50,602 bases of DNA. Source: an uncultured Coriobacteriaceae bacterium. GTDB taxonomy: Bacteria; Actinomycetota; Coriobacteriia; Coriobacteriales; Atopobiaceae. Under the pieces are notes generated by a model. It had not been told where the DNA came from and made no database searches. It saw only the letters and a list, made by a program, of their open reading frames with translations. This document shows positions 1 to 8,945 of this stretch, in pieces (within the stretch, counting starts at the first letter, position 1; every line of letters starts with the position of its first letter). The stretch lies in assembly GCA_902779675.1 (NCBI GenBank), contig CACZCK010000019.1, forward strand, positions 1 to 50,602, read 5' to 3'. A program made the position numbers and the translations under genes.

Positions 1-158
1 AAAGTGAGTCGCCGCACCGCACGCAAACATGCTAGGCGGACACGGTCAACGGTCAAGTCCGCCCAACGCATAACAAATTATCGGTGCAGGAAAGAATGAC
101 AGAACTACTCACAACATACTGGGTTGTGCGTAATTCGGACCACTAGAGAGGATCAGGT
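1..158. other. Upstream region of the MBL-fold gene, no gene seen
   Basis: No open frame with coding character is visible here. An inverted repeat, GGCGGAC at 35-41 and GTCCGCC at 57-63, could form a hairpin but has no T-tract. It may be the end of a transcript from outside the window. A GAGAGGATCAGG ribosome-binding sequence at the right edge serves the gene starting at 159. Confidence 0.4.
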
Positions 159-1013
159 ATGGAGCCTGGATTTGCGAGCGAGGTCATTGCCCCTGGCCTT
201 CACATGATTGCGGACGTCCTTGGCAACCATGCGTACCTGGTGGTGGGGGAGAAGTGCGCCTTGCTGGTGGACTCGTGCGGCGGCTTTGGCAACTTGCGCG
301 CCTGCGTGGAGGGCTTGACCAGCCTGCCCGTGACGGTGGCGCTCACCCATGGCCACGAGGATCACATGATGGGCTCCTACTGGTTTGGAGAGGCGCATCT
401 CTCGCCGCTCGATGGAGGAGCGGCATGTTGGGATGGCTCGGAGGAGCGTACCCAGCGCATCTACGAGCAGGTCGTGGCTGAGGGGCTCGTCTGTGCCGAC
501 GCGCCCTTTGCCCTGCGCGACGGCGCGCGGCCCCGCGAGCTGCCAGTGGCCGACGGCGACACCTTTGACCTGGGCGGGCGCACCGTGCGCGCGGTGGCGC
601 TGCCAGGGCACACCGCAGGCAGCATGGCCTACCTCGTGGAGGATTGCGGCGTGCTGCTCTCGGGCGACGCCGTGACGCCCATCATGTGCCTGTTCTTCGA
701 GGAGTCGCTCAGCATCGAGGGATGGGCAGCGAGCACGCTGGGGCGCATGGCCTCGCTCGACTTCGAGGTGTTCTACACCGGCCATCATGACCATGCCTTT
801 CCCAAAGAGGTGCTGCCCAGCTTCCAGACAGCTGCGACGTACGCCCTCACCGACCGTGGCATGGAGTGGGAGCATAACCGCCTGCACGAGTTCCGCGGCA
901 TCATCCACCTGTGCCCGAGCGACACCTTCGACGCCGACAGTGTGGACTTCCGTGCGGTGATCGACCGCTGGCACGAGCTGCCCGCGCGCAAGCGCCGCCG
1001 CAAGCGTACGTAG
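159..1013 (+). CDS. MBL-fold metallo-hydrolase
   Basis: This 284-residue protein has the metallo-beta-lactamase zinc motif THGHEDHMMG, with H64, H66, D68 and H69. It is followed by the conserved LPGHTAGSM (H151), the LSGDAV aspartate and a terminal GHHDH histidine, so both zinc sites appear complete. The size and single-domain plan fit the glyoxalase II-like branch of small soluble hydrolases, which cleave thioesters, lactones or phosphoesters. The substrate cannot be read from sequence. There is no signal peptide, so it should be cytoplasmic. The ATG at 159 follows a GAGAGGATCAGG ribosome-binding site. A strong terminator follows, so it is probably monocistronic and independent of the glucosidase downstream. 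Confidence 0.85.
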   Translation: MEPGFASEVIAPGLHMIADVLGNHAYLVVGEKCALLVDSCGGFGNLRACVEGLTSLPVTVALTHGHEDHMMGSYWFGEAHLSPLDGGAACWDGSEERTQRIYEQVVAEGLVCADAPFALRDGARPRELPVADGDTFDLGGRTVRAVALPGHTAGSMAYLVEDCGVLLSGDAVTPIMCLFFEESLSIEGWAASTLGRMASLDFEVFYTGHHDHAFPKEVLPSFQTAATYALTDRGMEWEHNRLHEFRGIIHLCPSDTFDADSVDFRAVIDRWHELPARKRRRKRT

Positions 1014-1046
1014 TCGGCTTGTCGTCGCATATACCTGCCAGACAAG

Positions 1047-1092
1047 AGGGCCACGCTGCCAGCAGTTGTGCAATTGCCAGCAGCGTGGCCCT
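1047..1092 (+). terminator. Intrinsic terminator after the MBL-fold gene
   Basis: A perfect 13-base-pair stem (AGGGCCACGCTGC at 1047-1059, GCAGCGTGGCCCT at 1080-1092) is followed by TTTGT. It lies 33 bases past the MBL-fold stop codon and separates that gene from the glucosidase. Confidence 0.75.
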
Positions 1093-1184
1093 TTGTATGC
1101 GGGACGCGCGCCGATTGCAGCGGACCGCCAGAAGCCTTCTCGAGGCAGCCCATGTGCCCAGCCTGTTGCTTTGCAGTACCGTAA

Positions 1185-2681
<1,497 letters not shown>

Positions 2682-2683
2682 GC

Positions 2684-2914
2684 AAGGACGGCTCGGAGAT
2701 CCTGATACGGCGCAGCGAGGGCGAGAACCCGCGCAGGCTCACCCCGCGCGAGTGCGCTAGGCTGCAGGGCTACCCGGACGAGTACCGGATTGTGGTCTCG
2801 GACACGCAGGCGTACAAGCAGTTCGGGAACTCTGTCGTGGTGCCGCTGATGGGGCAGGTGGCGAAGCTCGTGGTGAACAGGCTGCAGGAGCTTAATTGGC
2901 TGCCTTTGACGTAG
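2684..2914 (+). pseudogene. C-terminal fragment of a C5-cytosine DNA methyltransferase
   Basis: The translation contains [16 protein letters not shown] and [17 protein letters not shown]. These are the conserved motif IX and X regions of C5-cytosine methyltransferases (Dcm/HhaI family), whose role is to pack the target-recognition and SAM-binding domains. The catalytic PCQ and ENV motifs are absent because everything upstream is lost. Family similarity starts at about GKDGSEILI, three bases past the glucosidase stop. The fragment has no ribosome-binding site or start codon of its own. It is probably what is left of a prophage-borne methyltransferase after a deletion that reached the left border. 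Confidence 0.75.
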
Positions 2915-2995
2915 TCCAACTGGCGTTTGTGGAATTTGCGGTCCCGTCGATTATGCTATGACCACCGTTGGGTGTTTAGGCGATTGGACTGCAAT

Positions 2996-3037
2996 AACGC
3001 TGGGGCCCGCAGGATTGCATCTGCGGGCCCCAGCGTT
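2996..3037. terminator. Bidirectional terminator hairpin
   Basis: A perfect 17-base-pair stem (AACGCTGGGGCCCGCAG at 2996-3012, its complement at 3021-3037) has the loop GATTGCAT. On the minus strand it follows immediately after the stop codon of the gene ending at 3037. It can also stop readthrough from the glucosidase side. Confidence 0.75.
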
Positions 3038-3714
3038 TACTCCGTAAACCTTACGGCTGTTCCATACGCTTGGAGATAGAAGTACTGAAACCCATTCGTA
3101 TCTAGGTCGAAGTCAACCTTGAGGCCAACGATCGCATCGGCGTCTAGCACTATCGCCCTTCTCTTCAACTCCTCTACGGCTATATAGAAAGCTGGGTCGA
3201 AGTCGTTCTGGCCAACTGTCCATCCTGTGCCGATCAGGAATCCCCAATCTGTGAAGGTGGGCGAGAAGGTGCCATCCTCCCTGCGCTTTTTGAGCTCCTC
3301 GAGGTATTCCTTTGCTAGCTTGCCATACGCCGAGCTGAACAACCCCTTGTTCGATGTCTGGAAGAACACCGGCCCTATGACCTCATAAGGACGATTGAGG
3401 TCGACGGTCGTCACAGGAAAGGTGTCGCGATTCTCCCACTTTGCAGCGCGCTCCTGCTCCTTTCTGTAGTTCTCCTCTGCCTCTTCCGCCTTGCGCAGCT
3501 CCATTTCAGCTTGCTGCGCCTTTGCCTCTTCGACCATGTTGCGCAGCTCGGCGATGGGCATGGATTTCATGGCTTTGTTCCTCTGGGAGAAGTCGGGGTA
3601 CTCCTTTGCTAGGCCACTTGCTCTCAGGCACTCGTTGCATATCCACGCATCCTTGACCCTCGAGAACTTTAGGTCTACCGTGCGCTGTCTACCGCAGATC
3701 CCGCATGTGTCCAT
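3037..3714 (-). CDS. Zinc-ribbon protein with a YbjQ-like C-terminal domain
   Basis: This 225-residue protein begins with MDTCGICG, followed by WICNECL, a four-cysteine zinc ribbon resembling the DUF4428 type. A Glu/Lys-rich, probably coiled-coil segment spans about residues 65-105. The C-terminal half has PYEVIGPVFFQTS, then ADAIVGLKVDF and AYGTAVRF, matching the YbjQ (DUF74) fold, where ADAIVG is the conserved core. YbjQ proteins form pentameric rings of unknown function. ATG 3714 is preferred over 3747 because TAGGAGCG lies just before it. The gene is divergent from the Ltp-domain gene at 3937 and sits among prophage genes, so I read it as phage cargo. No damage is seen. Confidence 0.65.
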   Translation of the reverse strand: MDTCGICGRQRTVDLKFSRVKDAWICNECLRASGLAKEYPDFSQRNKAMKSMPIAELRNMVEEAKAQQAEMELRKAEEAEENYRKEQERAAKWENRDTFPVTTVDLNRPYEVIGPVFFQTSNKGLFSSAYGKLAKEYLEELKKRREDGTFSPTFTDWGFLIGTGWTVGQNDFDPAFYIAVEELKRRAIVLDADAIVGLKVDFDLDTNGFQYFYLQAYGTAVRFTE

Positions 3715-3747
3715 TGACGCTCCTATCATCTCGGGACATGACCCCAT

Positions 3748-3936
3748 ACATCCTATCGTTCTATTGCGGCAAAGGCCACTTTACGATATACATCCCTGCA
3801 GGTAATCCGATTCGCCGCTCGGCATATGCAACCTGAAAACCATCCCTCCCTAAGATAGAATGATTCAGTGTCTAACGGCTAGCTGATTGTCTCGTTCGAA
3901 AGTGCAACGGGCAAGCATCACATGGGAGGTTAGGCC
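3748..3936. promoter_or_regulatory. Divergent intergenic region between two cargo genes
   Basis: This region separates the divergent genes 3037-3714 and 3937-5469. A TAGAAT near 3855 could be a rightward -10 element, with no convincing -35. GGGAGG about seven bases before 3937 is a good ribosome-binding site. The AT content is higher than in the flanking host genes. Confidence 0.3.
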
Positions 3937-5469
3937 ATGGGCTACATCGAAGACCTCAAGGCTGCGCAGGATAGGTTAGCAGCGGCAAACAAAGAGCATG
4001 CCGCTGCGGTCAAGAGCGCTGAACAGGCAGAAAAGAAGGCTCGCAGAGAGCATGATTCGTTGGTTGCAAAGAACGAGAAGGCTCTAAAGACTCTCGATGC
4101 AAAGTGGGGCAAACCCATCGAGACCTTCGGTAGCCTGAAGCTGTTTGCCGACAAGGTCGCTTCTCCGACCACGACGCTCGATATAACCGAGGGCGTAGGG
4201 GCCAATGTCGACACGAGCGGTCTGTTGAAGAAGCACGTCTTCCTGACCATCACAAGCAAGTCCGGGCAGATTGTCGAGGAGTGCGACTCCGACAAGGAGA
4301 AGGAGGCGCGCGAGTTTGGCGCCAAGGTCGTCAACCAAGGCAGTGAGGCAAGCTCCGCCAAGGCCAACTACGAGTCGGAAAGGACGAGGCTGACCGAGGA
4401 AATCCAGCGGGCCAAGGACGACACCGCAGCCATTGACGCCGCCGTAGCCGCCGCCCAGGCAGCCCGTGACGATACCGCTGCAATCGACGAGGCCACCCGA
4501 CAACTGGAGGAGGTCAAGGCCTCTGCCACGGAAGAGGACCTCGCTGCCGCAAAGGAGCACGAGGACAAGGCCCGCAAGAAGAAGATGGCGATCGGTGGTG
4601 CCGCAGCTGCGGTCATACTCATCATCATGCTCTTCGCCACTCACACCATCTGCTTCCACAGGTGGCAGGAAGCGACCTGCACGGAGCCCGAGACATGCTC
4701 CGTCTGCGGCCGCACGAGGGGCGAAGCTCTGGGACACAGCTGGATTGACGCCACATGCACGAAGCCCCAGACCTGCGAACGCTGCGGTGAGACTACTGGA
4801 GAGGCGCTCGGTCACCAGGTTGATGAGTGGAAGACTACCAAGAAGGCTACTTGCACGAGCGAGGGCAAGCGTGAAGGCGCTTGCGTACGCTGCGGTGAGA
4901 CGCAGACCGAGTCCATCAAGAAGAAGGACCACGAGTTCGGTGACTGGGTAACGACGAAGGAGGCCAGCTGCTCGGAGAAGGGCGAGCGCACGCGCACCTG
5001 CAAGAACTGTGACAAGAAGGAAACCGAGGAAATTGCCAAGCTTGACCATACGCCTGGAGACTGGGAGATACAGACTGCTCCGAAAGTATCTTCTGATGGA
5101 TCCGTCAGCGCTGGTACTAAGGTACGCAAGTGCAAGGTCTGCGGCGAAGTGCTTGACACTGAAAGCTACACCCTCGACCTAACAATGGGGCAGCGCAACG
5201 CCCTCGCCAAGGCAGCAGACTACCTTAGCTTCACAGCATTCTCGTTTAGCGGACTGGTTGAGCAGCTTGAGTTTGAAGGCTTCTCACATGACGATGCTGA
5301 ATTTGCAGTCGAAAACTGTGGTGCTGATTGGAACGAGCAGGCAGCGAAGAAGGCACAGAGCTATCTAGACTTCATGTCGTTCTCTCGTTCCGGCTTGATT
5401 GAGCAGCTCGAGTTCGAAGGCTTTACTCGTGAGCAAGCCGAATACGGTGCTTCTGCGGTTGGGTACTAA
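3937..5469 (+). CDS. Membrane-anchored zinc-ribbon protein with two C-terminal Ltp repeats
   Basis: This 510-residue protein has a plain architecture. Residues 1-205 are Ala/Glu/Lys-rich, with long predicted coiled coils. A KKK stop signal and one hydrophobic helix lie at about 217-240. Next come several CxxC pairs spaced by GEALGH-type repeats (CSVCGRTRGEALGH, CERCGETTGEALGH), which look like extracytoplasmic zinc ribbons. From about residue 417 there are two copies of a roughly 45-residue repeat containing LSFTAFSFSGLVEQLEFEGF and LDFMSFSRSGLIEQLEFEGF. These match the Ltp (PF07553) domain. The founding Ltp lipoprotein of streptococcal phage TP-J34 blocks DNA injection by superinfecting phages. 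Here the anchor is a transmembrane helix, not a lipid. The role in superinfection exclusion is inferred from the domain and the prophage setting. A GGGAGG site supports the ATG at 3937. Confidence 0.75.
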   Translation: MGYIEDLKAAQDRLAAANKEHAAAVKSAEQAEKKARREHDSLVAKNEKALKTLDAKWGKPIETFGSLKLFADKVASPTTTLDITEGVGANVDTSGLLKKHVFLTITSKSGQIVEECDSDKEKEAREFGAKVVNQGSEASSAKANYESERTRLTEEIQRAKDDTAAIDAAVAAAQAARDDTAAIDEATRQLEEVKASATEEDLAAAKEHEDKARKKKMAIGGAAAAVILIIMLFATHTICFHRWQEATCTEPETCSVCGRTRGEALGHSWIDATCTKPQTCERCGETTGEALGHQVDEWKTTKKATCTSEGKREGACVRCGETQTESIKKKDHEFGDWVTTKEASCSEKGERTRTCKNCDKKETEEIAKLDHTPGDWEIQTAPKVSSDGSVSAGTKVRKCKVCGEVLDTESYTLDLTMGQRNALAKAADYLSFTAFSFSGLVEQLEFEGFSHDDAEFAVENCGADWNEQAAKKAQSYLDFMSFSRSGLIEQLEFEGFTREQAEYGASAVGY

Positions 5470-5517
5470 ACGCACATCGTCTTGATGTTGTTCGCTATTA
5501 GAAGGTATGGTTCATCG

Positions 5518-6084
5518 ATGAATAGAGAGCTTTGCCATCGCGTGACTTCTTTTTTGGCTGCGATTGCATGTGCCACATTTGTTTCAGCCTGTGCGCAGGG
5601 CGGGAACAGTATCACGGACGAATCAAGCAGTCTTAGCCAAGATGCCTCCGCTTCGGACAGCGTTTCGAGTTCAGAATCCTCTGATGATGAGGCGAGCCTC
5701 ACTCTCGAAACTGAGAGCACTGACAGCTTCGAGCCCGTTACCGTCGCGGATGACGATCGGTTTGTGATACGGGTCGAGGACACCGCCTCCGACCCGGGCT
5801 ATATCGATAATTTCGGCTACGTGCTCTACCTCGAGAACAAAACCGACTCGAAGGTGACGTTCACCTACGAGGACGGATCCTTCTCGGTGGACGGCGCCAT
5901 GATCACACCGAAGTTTATGCACGACGTTATGCCGGGGAAGGTCGAAAAGCGCGGGTACCTTGTTTTCATAGCTGACGAGGGCGTCGGCGGATTCGACGAG
6001 CTCAAGGACGTCGAGGGCGTCATAGAGGTCAGAGACGCCGATTCCTACGAACTGATCGCTAGCTACGACATGGCTATAAAGTAA
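5518..6084 (+). CDS. Putative lipoprotein of unknown function
   Basis: From ATG 5518 the 188-residue product starts MNRELCHR, followed by a hydrophobic stretch ending VSAC, a typical lipobox whose cysteine would be lipidated. A Ser/Asp/Glu-rich linker follows. A roughly 110-residue beta-rich domain (about residues 75-188) contains NFGYVLYLENKTDSKVTF and then PGKVEKRGYLVF, the look of an immunoglobulin-like fold resembling DUF4352-type lipoproteins. An in-frame TTG at 5482 would precede the signal peptide and is less likely. The gene lies about 50 bases after the Ltp-domain gene on the same strand, so both could be one cargo transcript for cell-surface proteins. I do not recognise the family. 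Confidence 0.6.
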   Translation: MNRELCHRVTSFLAAIACATFVSACAQGGNSITDESSSLSQDASASDSVSSSESSDDEASLTLETESTDSFEPVTVADDDRFVIRVEDTASDPGYIDNFGYVLYLENKTDSKVTFTYEDGSFSVDGAMITPKFMHDVMPGKVEKRGYLVFIADEGVGGFDELKDVEGVIEVRDADSYELIASYDMAIK

Positions 6085-6205
6085 TATGCCGAACTGCACG
6101 TTTCTTTGAGTTGATGTGGTGTTGCGGCGGAGCCTCAAGATGGTTTATAAATCTGGGACTCCGCCCGCTCTTTGTTTAACCAATGCCGTCACTTTGTGAC
6201 GCCCT

Positions 6206-6245
6206 GAGACGATGCCCACACCGGTAAAGGTGCGGGCATCGTCTC
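6206..6245 (+). terminator. Hairpin between cargo genes and the head module
   Basis: A perfect 12-base-pair stem (GAGACGATGCCC at 6206-6217, GGGCATCGTCTC at 6234-6245) extends inward by CACC/GGTG around the loop GGTAAA. Only CTTTC follows, so termination may be inefficient. It separates the lipoprotein gene from the scaffold gene. Confidence 0.55.
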
Positions 6246-6284
6246 CTTTCGCATGCCCGCCCGATCTTGAGAGGCAGGCATCAC

Positions 6285-6830
6285 ATGGACGGTGAGACCA
6301 ATGGCAACCAGGAAGCCACGCAGGGTGCGGAAGCCCAGGCGCAGGAGCAGCAGCAGGAAGGCACGTCGGGCACCCAAGAGGTGACCGGCAACGGTGGCAG
6401 CACTGGCACAGACTACGAGAAGCAGATCGCCGAGCGCGACGAGAAGATCGCAGCCCTCGAGGCGCAGGTCGCCGAGGCGGCCAAGACGGCGGAGGCCGCC
6501 GAGAGGCTTCGCGGCGAGGTGGCCGAGGTGAAGGCCTAGGCCGAGAGCGACCGGATCGACTTCAGGCTCCAGCTCGCGGGCGTGCGCAACGTGAAGGCGG
6601 CTCGCGCCCTGCTGGCCGACCACGGCAACGACGTGGAGAAGCTCAAGGCGGCGGAGCCGTGGCTGTTCGAGGCCACGGGCAAACACGCCAGGGACGGTAC
6701 CGGCAGCGGCTCCGGCACCACGGGCCTGCCCAACGCGGGCGCCGCCTCCGACGAGGGCAAGACCTTGAAGCGCTGGCGCGAGATCGCCGGGCTCACCGAC
6801 GACGATGCCGACGACAAGAAGCAGAACTAG
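6285..6830 (+). pseudogene. Phage scaffolding protein (GP20-like), interrupted by an amber codon
   Basis: Two halves in one frame make a 181-codon scaffold gene just ahead of the major capsid gene. The N-terminal half is Gln/Gly-rich, then coiled coil (EKQIAERDEKIAALEAQVAE). The second half (DFRLQLAGVRNVKAARALL, then EPWLFEA) matches the Phage_GP20 minor structural/scaffold pattern, in which the C-terminal part binds capsid protein. The frame is broken by TAG at 6537-6539, in GCC TAG GCC. A CAG glutamine codon there would restore it, so a single C-to-T change is the simplest cause. The natural end AAC TAG at 6828-6830 is also amber. The product would be an 84-residue coiled-coil stub. Confidence 0.7.
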
Positions 6831-6848
6831 CCAAAGGAGGGCTGACAC

Positions 6849-7733
6849 ATGCCTAACAACATCGCATTCACCCGCAACTACACCTCGGTGATCGACGAGG
6901 TGTACCAGCGTGCCGGGGTCTCCGGCGTGCTGAACTCCGGTCGCCGCATGGTCAGAGCTGGGCACAACGCCAAGGAGATCATGATTTCCAAGATCTCGGT
7001 CACGGGTCTCGCCGACTACACCCGCAACGTCGGGTACAAGACCGGCTCGATCACCTACGAGTTCGAGACGAAGACCTTCAATTACGACCGGGGCATCCGT
7101 CTCTTCGCAGACGTCATGGACGTGGAGGAGGCTGGCGTGAACGACTGCTTCGTGGAGGCGGGCGCCGAGCTCATGCGCACGCAGGTGGCCCCCGAGGCCG
7201 ACGCCTTCACTTTCGCGCAGATCGCCTCGCACACCGGCGTCACGGTGACGGACGAGGACCTGAGCGACGCCATGGCGACCGACGTGCTAGCCTCCCTTCG
7301 CGCCATCACGTCCAACATGGACGAGCACCAGGTGACCACGAGCTCTCGCTACCTCTTCATCACGCCGACGCTCAAGGGCGTTCTCGATGATTATTCGTAC
7401 GCGAATCCCACCATGAGCAACCCCGTGCTCGAGCGCTTCGCGCGGGTCATCGAGGTGCCGCAGGTGCGCTTCTACACGGCCATCGACCTCAAGAGCGGCG
7501 ATGCCGACCAGTTCGGCTACGCGAAGACTTCGACCAGCAAGGACATCAACTTCATGGTGGTGGAGAAGAGCGCGGTCATCAAGTTCGACAAGCACGTGGC
7601 GAGCCGCGTGTTCAGCCCGGACGAGCTCGAGAGCCTGGACAGCTTCATGATGAAGTACCGCAAATATGGAATTGTCGAGCTCCTGGACAACAAGCTCGAC
7701 GGCGTGTACGTGTCGGCAGCTCCGAGCGCGTAG
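6849..7733 (+). CDS. Phage major capsid protein
   Basis: The 294-residue product directly follows the scaffold gene and has a strong AAAGGAGGG ribosome-binding site. Its features fit a short major capsid protein of the HK97 fold without a delta domain: an N-terminal segment mentioning VYQRAG and VLNSG, a central KTFNYDRGIRLFADVMDVEE, PEADAFTFAQIAS, a SRYLFITPTLKGVL segment and a C-terminal FDKHVASRVFSPDELESLDS. HK97-type coat proteins without a protease or delta domain rely on a separate scaffold, consistent with the gene upstream. The frame is intact. With portal and terminase missing, particles should not be packaged. Capsid shells alone could still form only if scaffold were supplied. Confidence 0.9.
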   Translation: MPNNIAFTRNYTSVIDEVYQRAGVSGVLNSGRRMVRAGHNAKEIMISKISVTGLADYTRNVGYKTGSITYEFETKTFNYDRGIRLFADVMDVEEAGVNDCFVEAGAELMRTQVAPEADAFTFAQIASHTGVTVTDEDLSDAMATDVLASLRAITSNMDEHQVTTSSRYLFITPTLKGVLDDYSYANPTMSNPVLERFARVIEVPQVRFYTAIDLKSGDADQFGYAKTSTSKDINFMVVEKSAVIKFDKHVASRVFSPDELESLDSFMMKYRKYGIVELLDNKLDGVYVSAAPSA

Positions 7734-7744
7734 GCGGGTGCGTC

Positions 7745-8082
7745 GTGGCGTCCACGGTGACATACGAGTGGTACGCGGGGAGCTACGGGGGCAGCCTGTC
7801 GGAGGCTGCCTTCGCGGCCAACCTCCCCCTGGCTGATTCGCACGTGAGGTGGCTCTGCGCGGTGAAGGGCGCGACCACCACCTGCAACGTGTTCAAGCGG
7901 GCCGTGTGCGCGGCCCTGGAGGCGTTCGCGGAGTACGGCGCGGGCGAGGTCGGGGGCTGGTCCATCGGGGAGTTCTCGGTGAAGAACTACGCCTCGCAGC
8001 AGACCAGCGGCGAGGAGCTTGCCACACAGGCCGCATTGCGGGAGCTGGGCCTTTCCGGCATGGCGTTCACGGGGTGTGCTGA
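7745..8082 (+). CDS. Probable phage head-tail connector protein, 3' end probably frameshifted
   Basis: Starting at GTG 7745, about 112 residues have good coding character (YEWYAGSYGGSLSEAAFA, then NVFKRAVCAALEAFAEYGAG). The position after the capsid gene fits a small gp6-like connector that closes the portal vertex. The frame then continues for over 110 codons as Arg/Gly-rich translation antisense in character to the next gene, which is not credible. A TGA at 8080-8082 overlaps the next gene's ATG at 8082, the usual phage arrangement, but lies in the neighbouring frame. A one-base deletion near 8060-8079 is therefore likely. The end given here is that inferred original stop. Confidence 0.5.
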
Positions 8083-8408
8083 TGAGGTCGGTGCGCCCCA
8101 TACCCCGCGCGGCGCTGCCGGACAACATGACGGTGCGCGTGCCGCTGGCGGACAGCACCTTCGAGGAGCCGGTCCTCATCTGCTACGTGCGCTTCGAGCG
8201 CACCGACTCCGTGAGCGACGACGAGCACCGCAGCGCCGACGCTGGCGCGGGCACCGTGTTCGTGGACGCCGTCAACTCCATCGGGGCCTTCGACGTGCCG
8301 GCAGGGTCGTGGGTGGCCGTCGGGGGCCGCTCGCTCTTCGTGCGCTCGGTGCACCGGTGCGAGGACCTGTTCGGGCGCGTCCACCACTGGGAGATCAAGG
8401 TCGGGTGA
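8082..8408 (+). CDS. Putative phage minor capsid / head completion protein
   Basis: From ATG 8082 this is a 108-residue protein: MRSVRPIPRAALPDNM, then a beta-rich core (TVRVPLADSTFEEPVLICY) and a closing VHHWEIKVG. Size, order and the VGGRSLFVRSVHRC segment resemble the small minor capsid proteins (PF10665 type) that sit between connector and tail genes in siphophages. A GTG at 8076 is an alternative start. It ends four bases before the next gene. The family call rests on order and general appearance, not on a diagnostic motif. Confidence 0.55.
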   Translation: MRSVRPIPRAALPDNMTVRVPLADSTFEEPVLICYVRFERTDSVSDDEHRSADAGAGTVFVDAVNSIGAFDVPAGSWVAVGGRSLFVRSVHRCEDLFGRVHHWEIKVG

Positions 8409-8412
8409 CGAC

Positions 8413-8799
8413 ATGCAGCTTTCCTTCCTGATAGCGAAGGCCCTGCTTGAGGGCGACTTCGCAAGCCACTTCGCAAGCATTCCGTCGGCGGTCGAGGACC
8501 CCGAGCCCGTCGTGCTTCGGCAGGGGAAATTCGAGCGCGCGAGCCGCATCGAGGGCGAGGAGCGCGGGACCGTGGCCGTGACGGTGCTCGTGGTGCGTGA
8601 GGTCGACGCGACTGCGGAGGCAGACGCCAACGCCTGCGAGCGGTGGATCCGGCGGTTCGGCTGGGAGCGCCACGCCGAGAACGGCAGCTGGCGAATCTGC
8701 GGGCTGGACACCACGGCACCGGCGTTCAAGGAGCGCGACTCTTCCGGGCGCTTCGTGTGGCAGTTCGACGTGAACCTTACGGTGGTGAGGAGCATATGA
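8413..8799 (+). CDS. Putative phage minor capsid / tail completion protein
   Basis: The 128-residue product begins MQLSFLIAKALLEGDF and has a conserved-looking tail, RICGLDTTAPAFKERDSSGR followed by WQFDVNLTVV. That resembles the Minor_capsid_3 (PF12691) tail-completion proteins of siphophages, which join the tail tube to the head. The gene follows its neighbour by four bases. Its TGA overlaps the next start in ATATGA. The frame is intact. Confidence 0.6.
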   Translation: MQLSFLIAKALLEGDFASHFASIPSAVEDPEPVVLRQGKFERASRIEGEERGTVAVTVLVVREVDATAEADANACERWIRRFGWERHAENGSWRICGLDTTAPAFKERDSSGRFVWQFDVNLTVVRSI

Positions 8800-8945
8800 G
8801 CGACAAGGGCAGGCGCATCAACGCATCCGGGCACCAGGCCGAGGCGACCGTGAAGCGGGCAAAGCCGTTCGGTCGGGATGACAAGGCGGCACGCGAGTCC
8901 CAGCGCAGGGCCTCGGCCTACGGAAGGGCGCGTGGTAACGCATGA
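8796..8945 (+). CDS. Small phage ORF, probably a deletion fusion
   Basis: The 49-residue product (MSDKGRRINASGHQAEATV at its start, YGRARGNA at its end) overlaps both neighbours by four bases, so it is translated in register with them. In intact siphophages, the major tail protein, tail chaperones and tape measure lie exactly here. I infer a large in-frame deletion that joined the first codons of the first tail gene to the last codons of the final one. The Lys/Arg-rich second half resembles the basic end of a tail or tape-measure protein. No function is claimed. Confidence 0.5.
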   Translation: MSDKGRRINASGHQAEATVKRAKPFGRDDKAARESQRRASAYGRARGNA

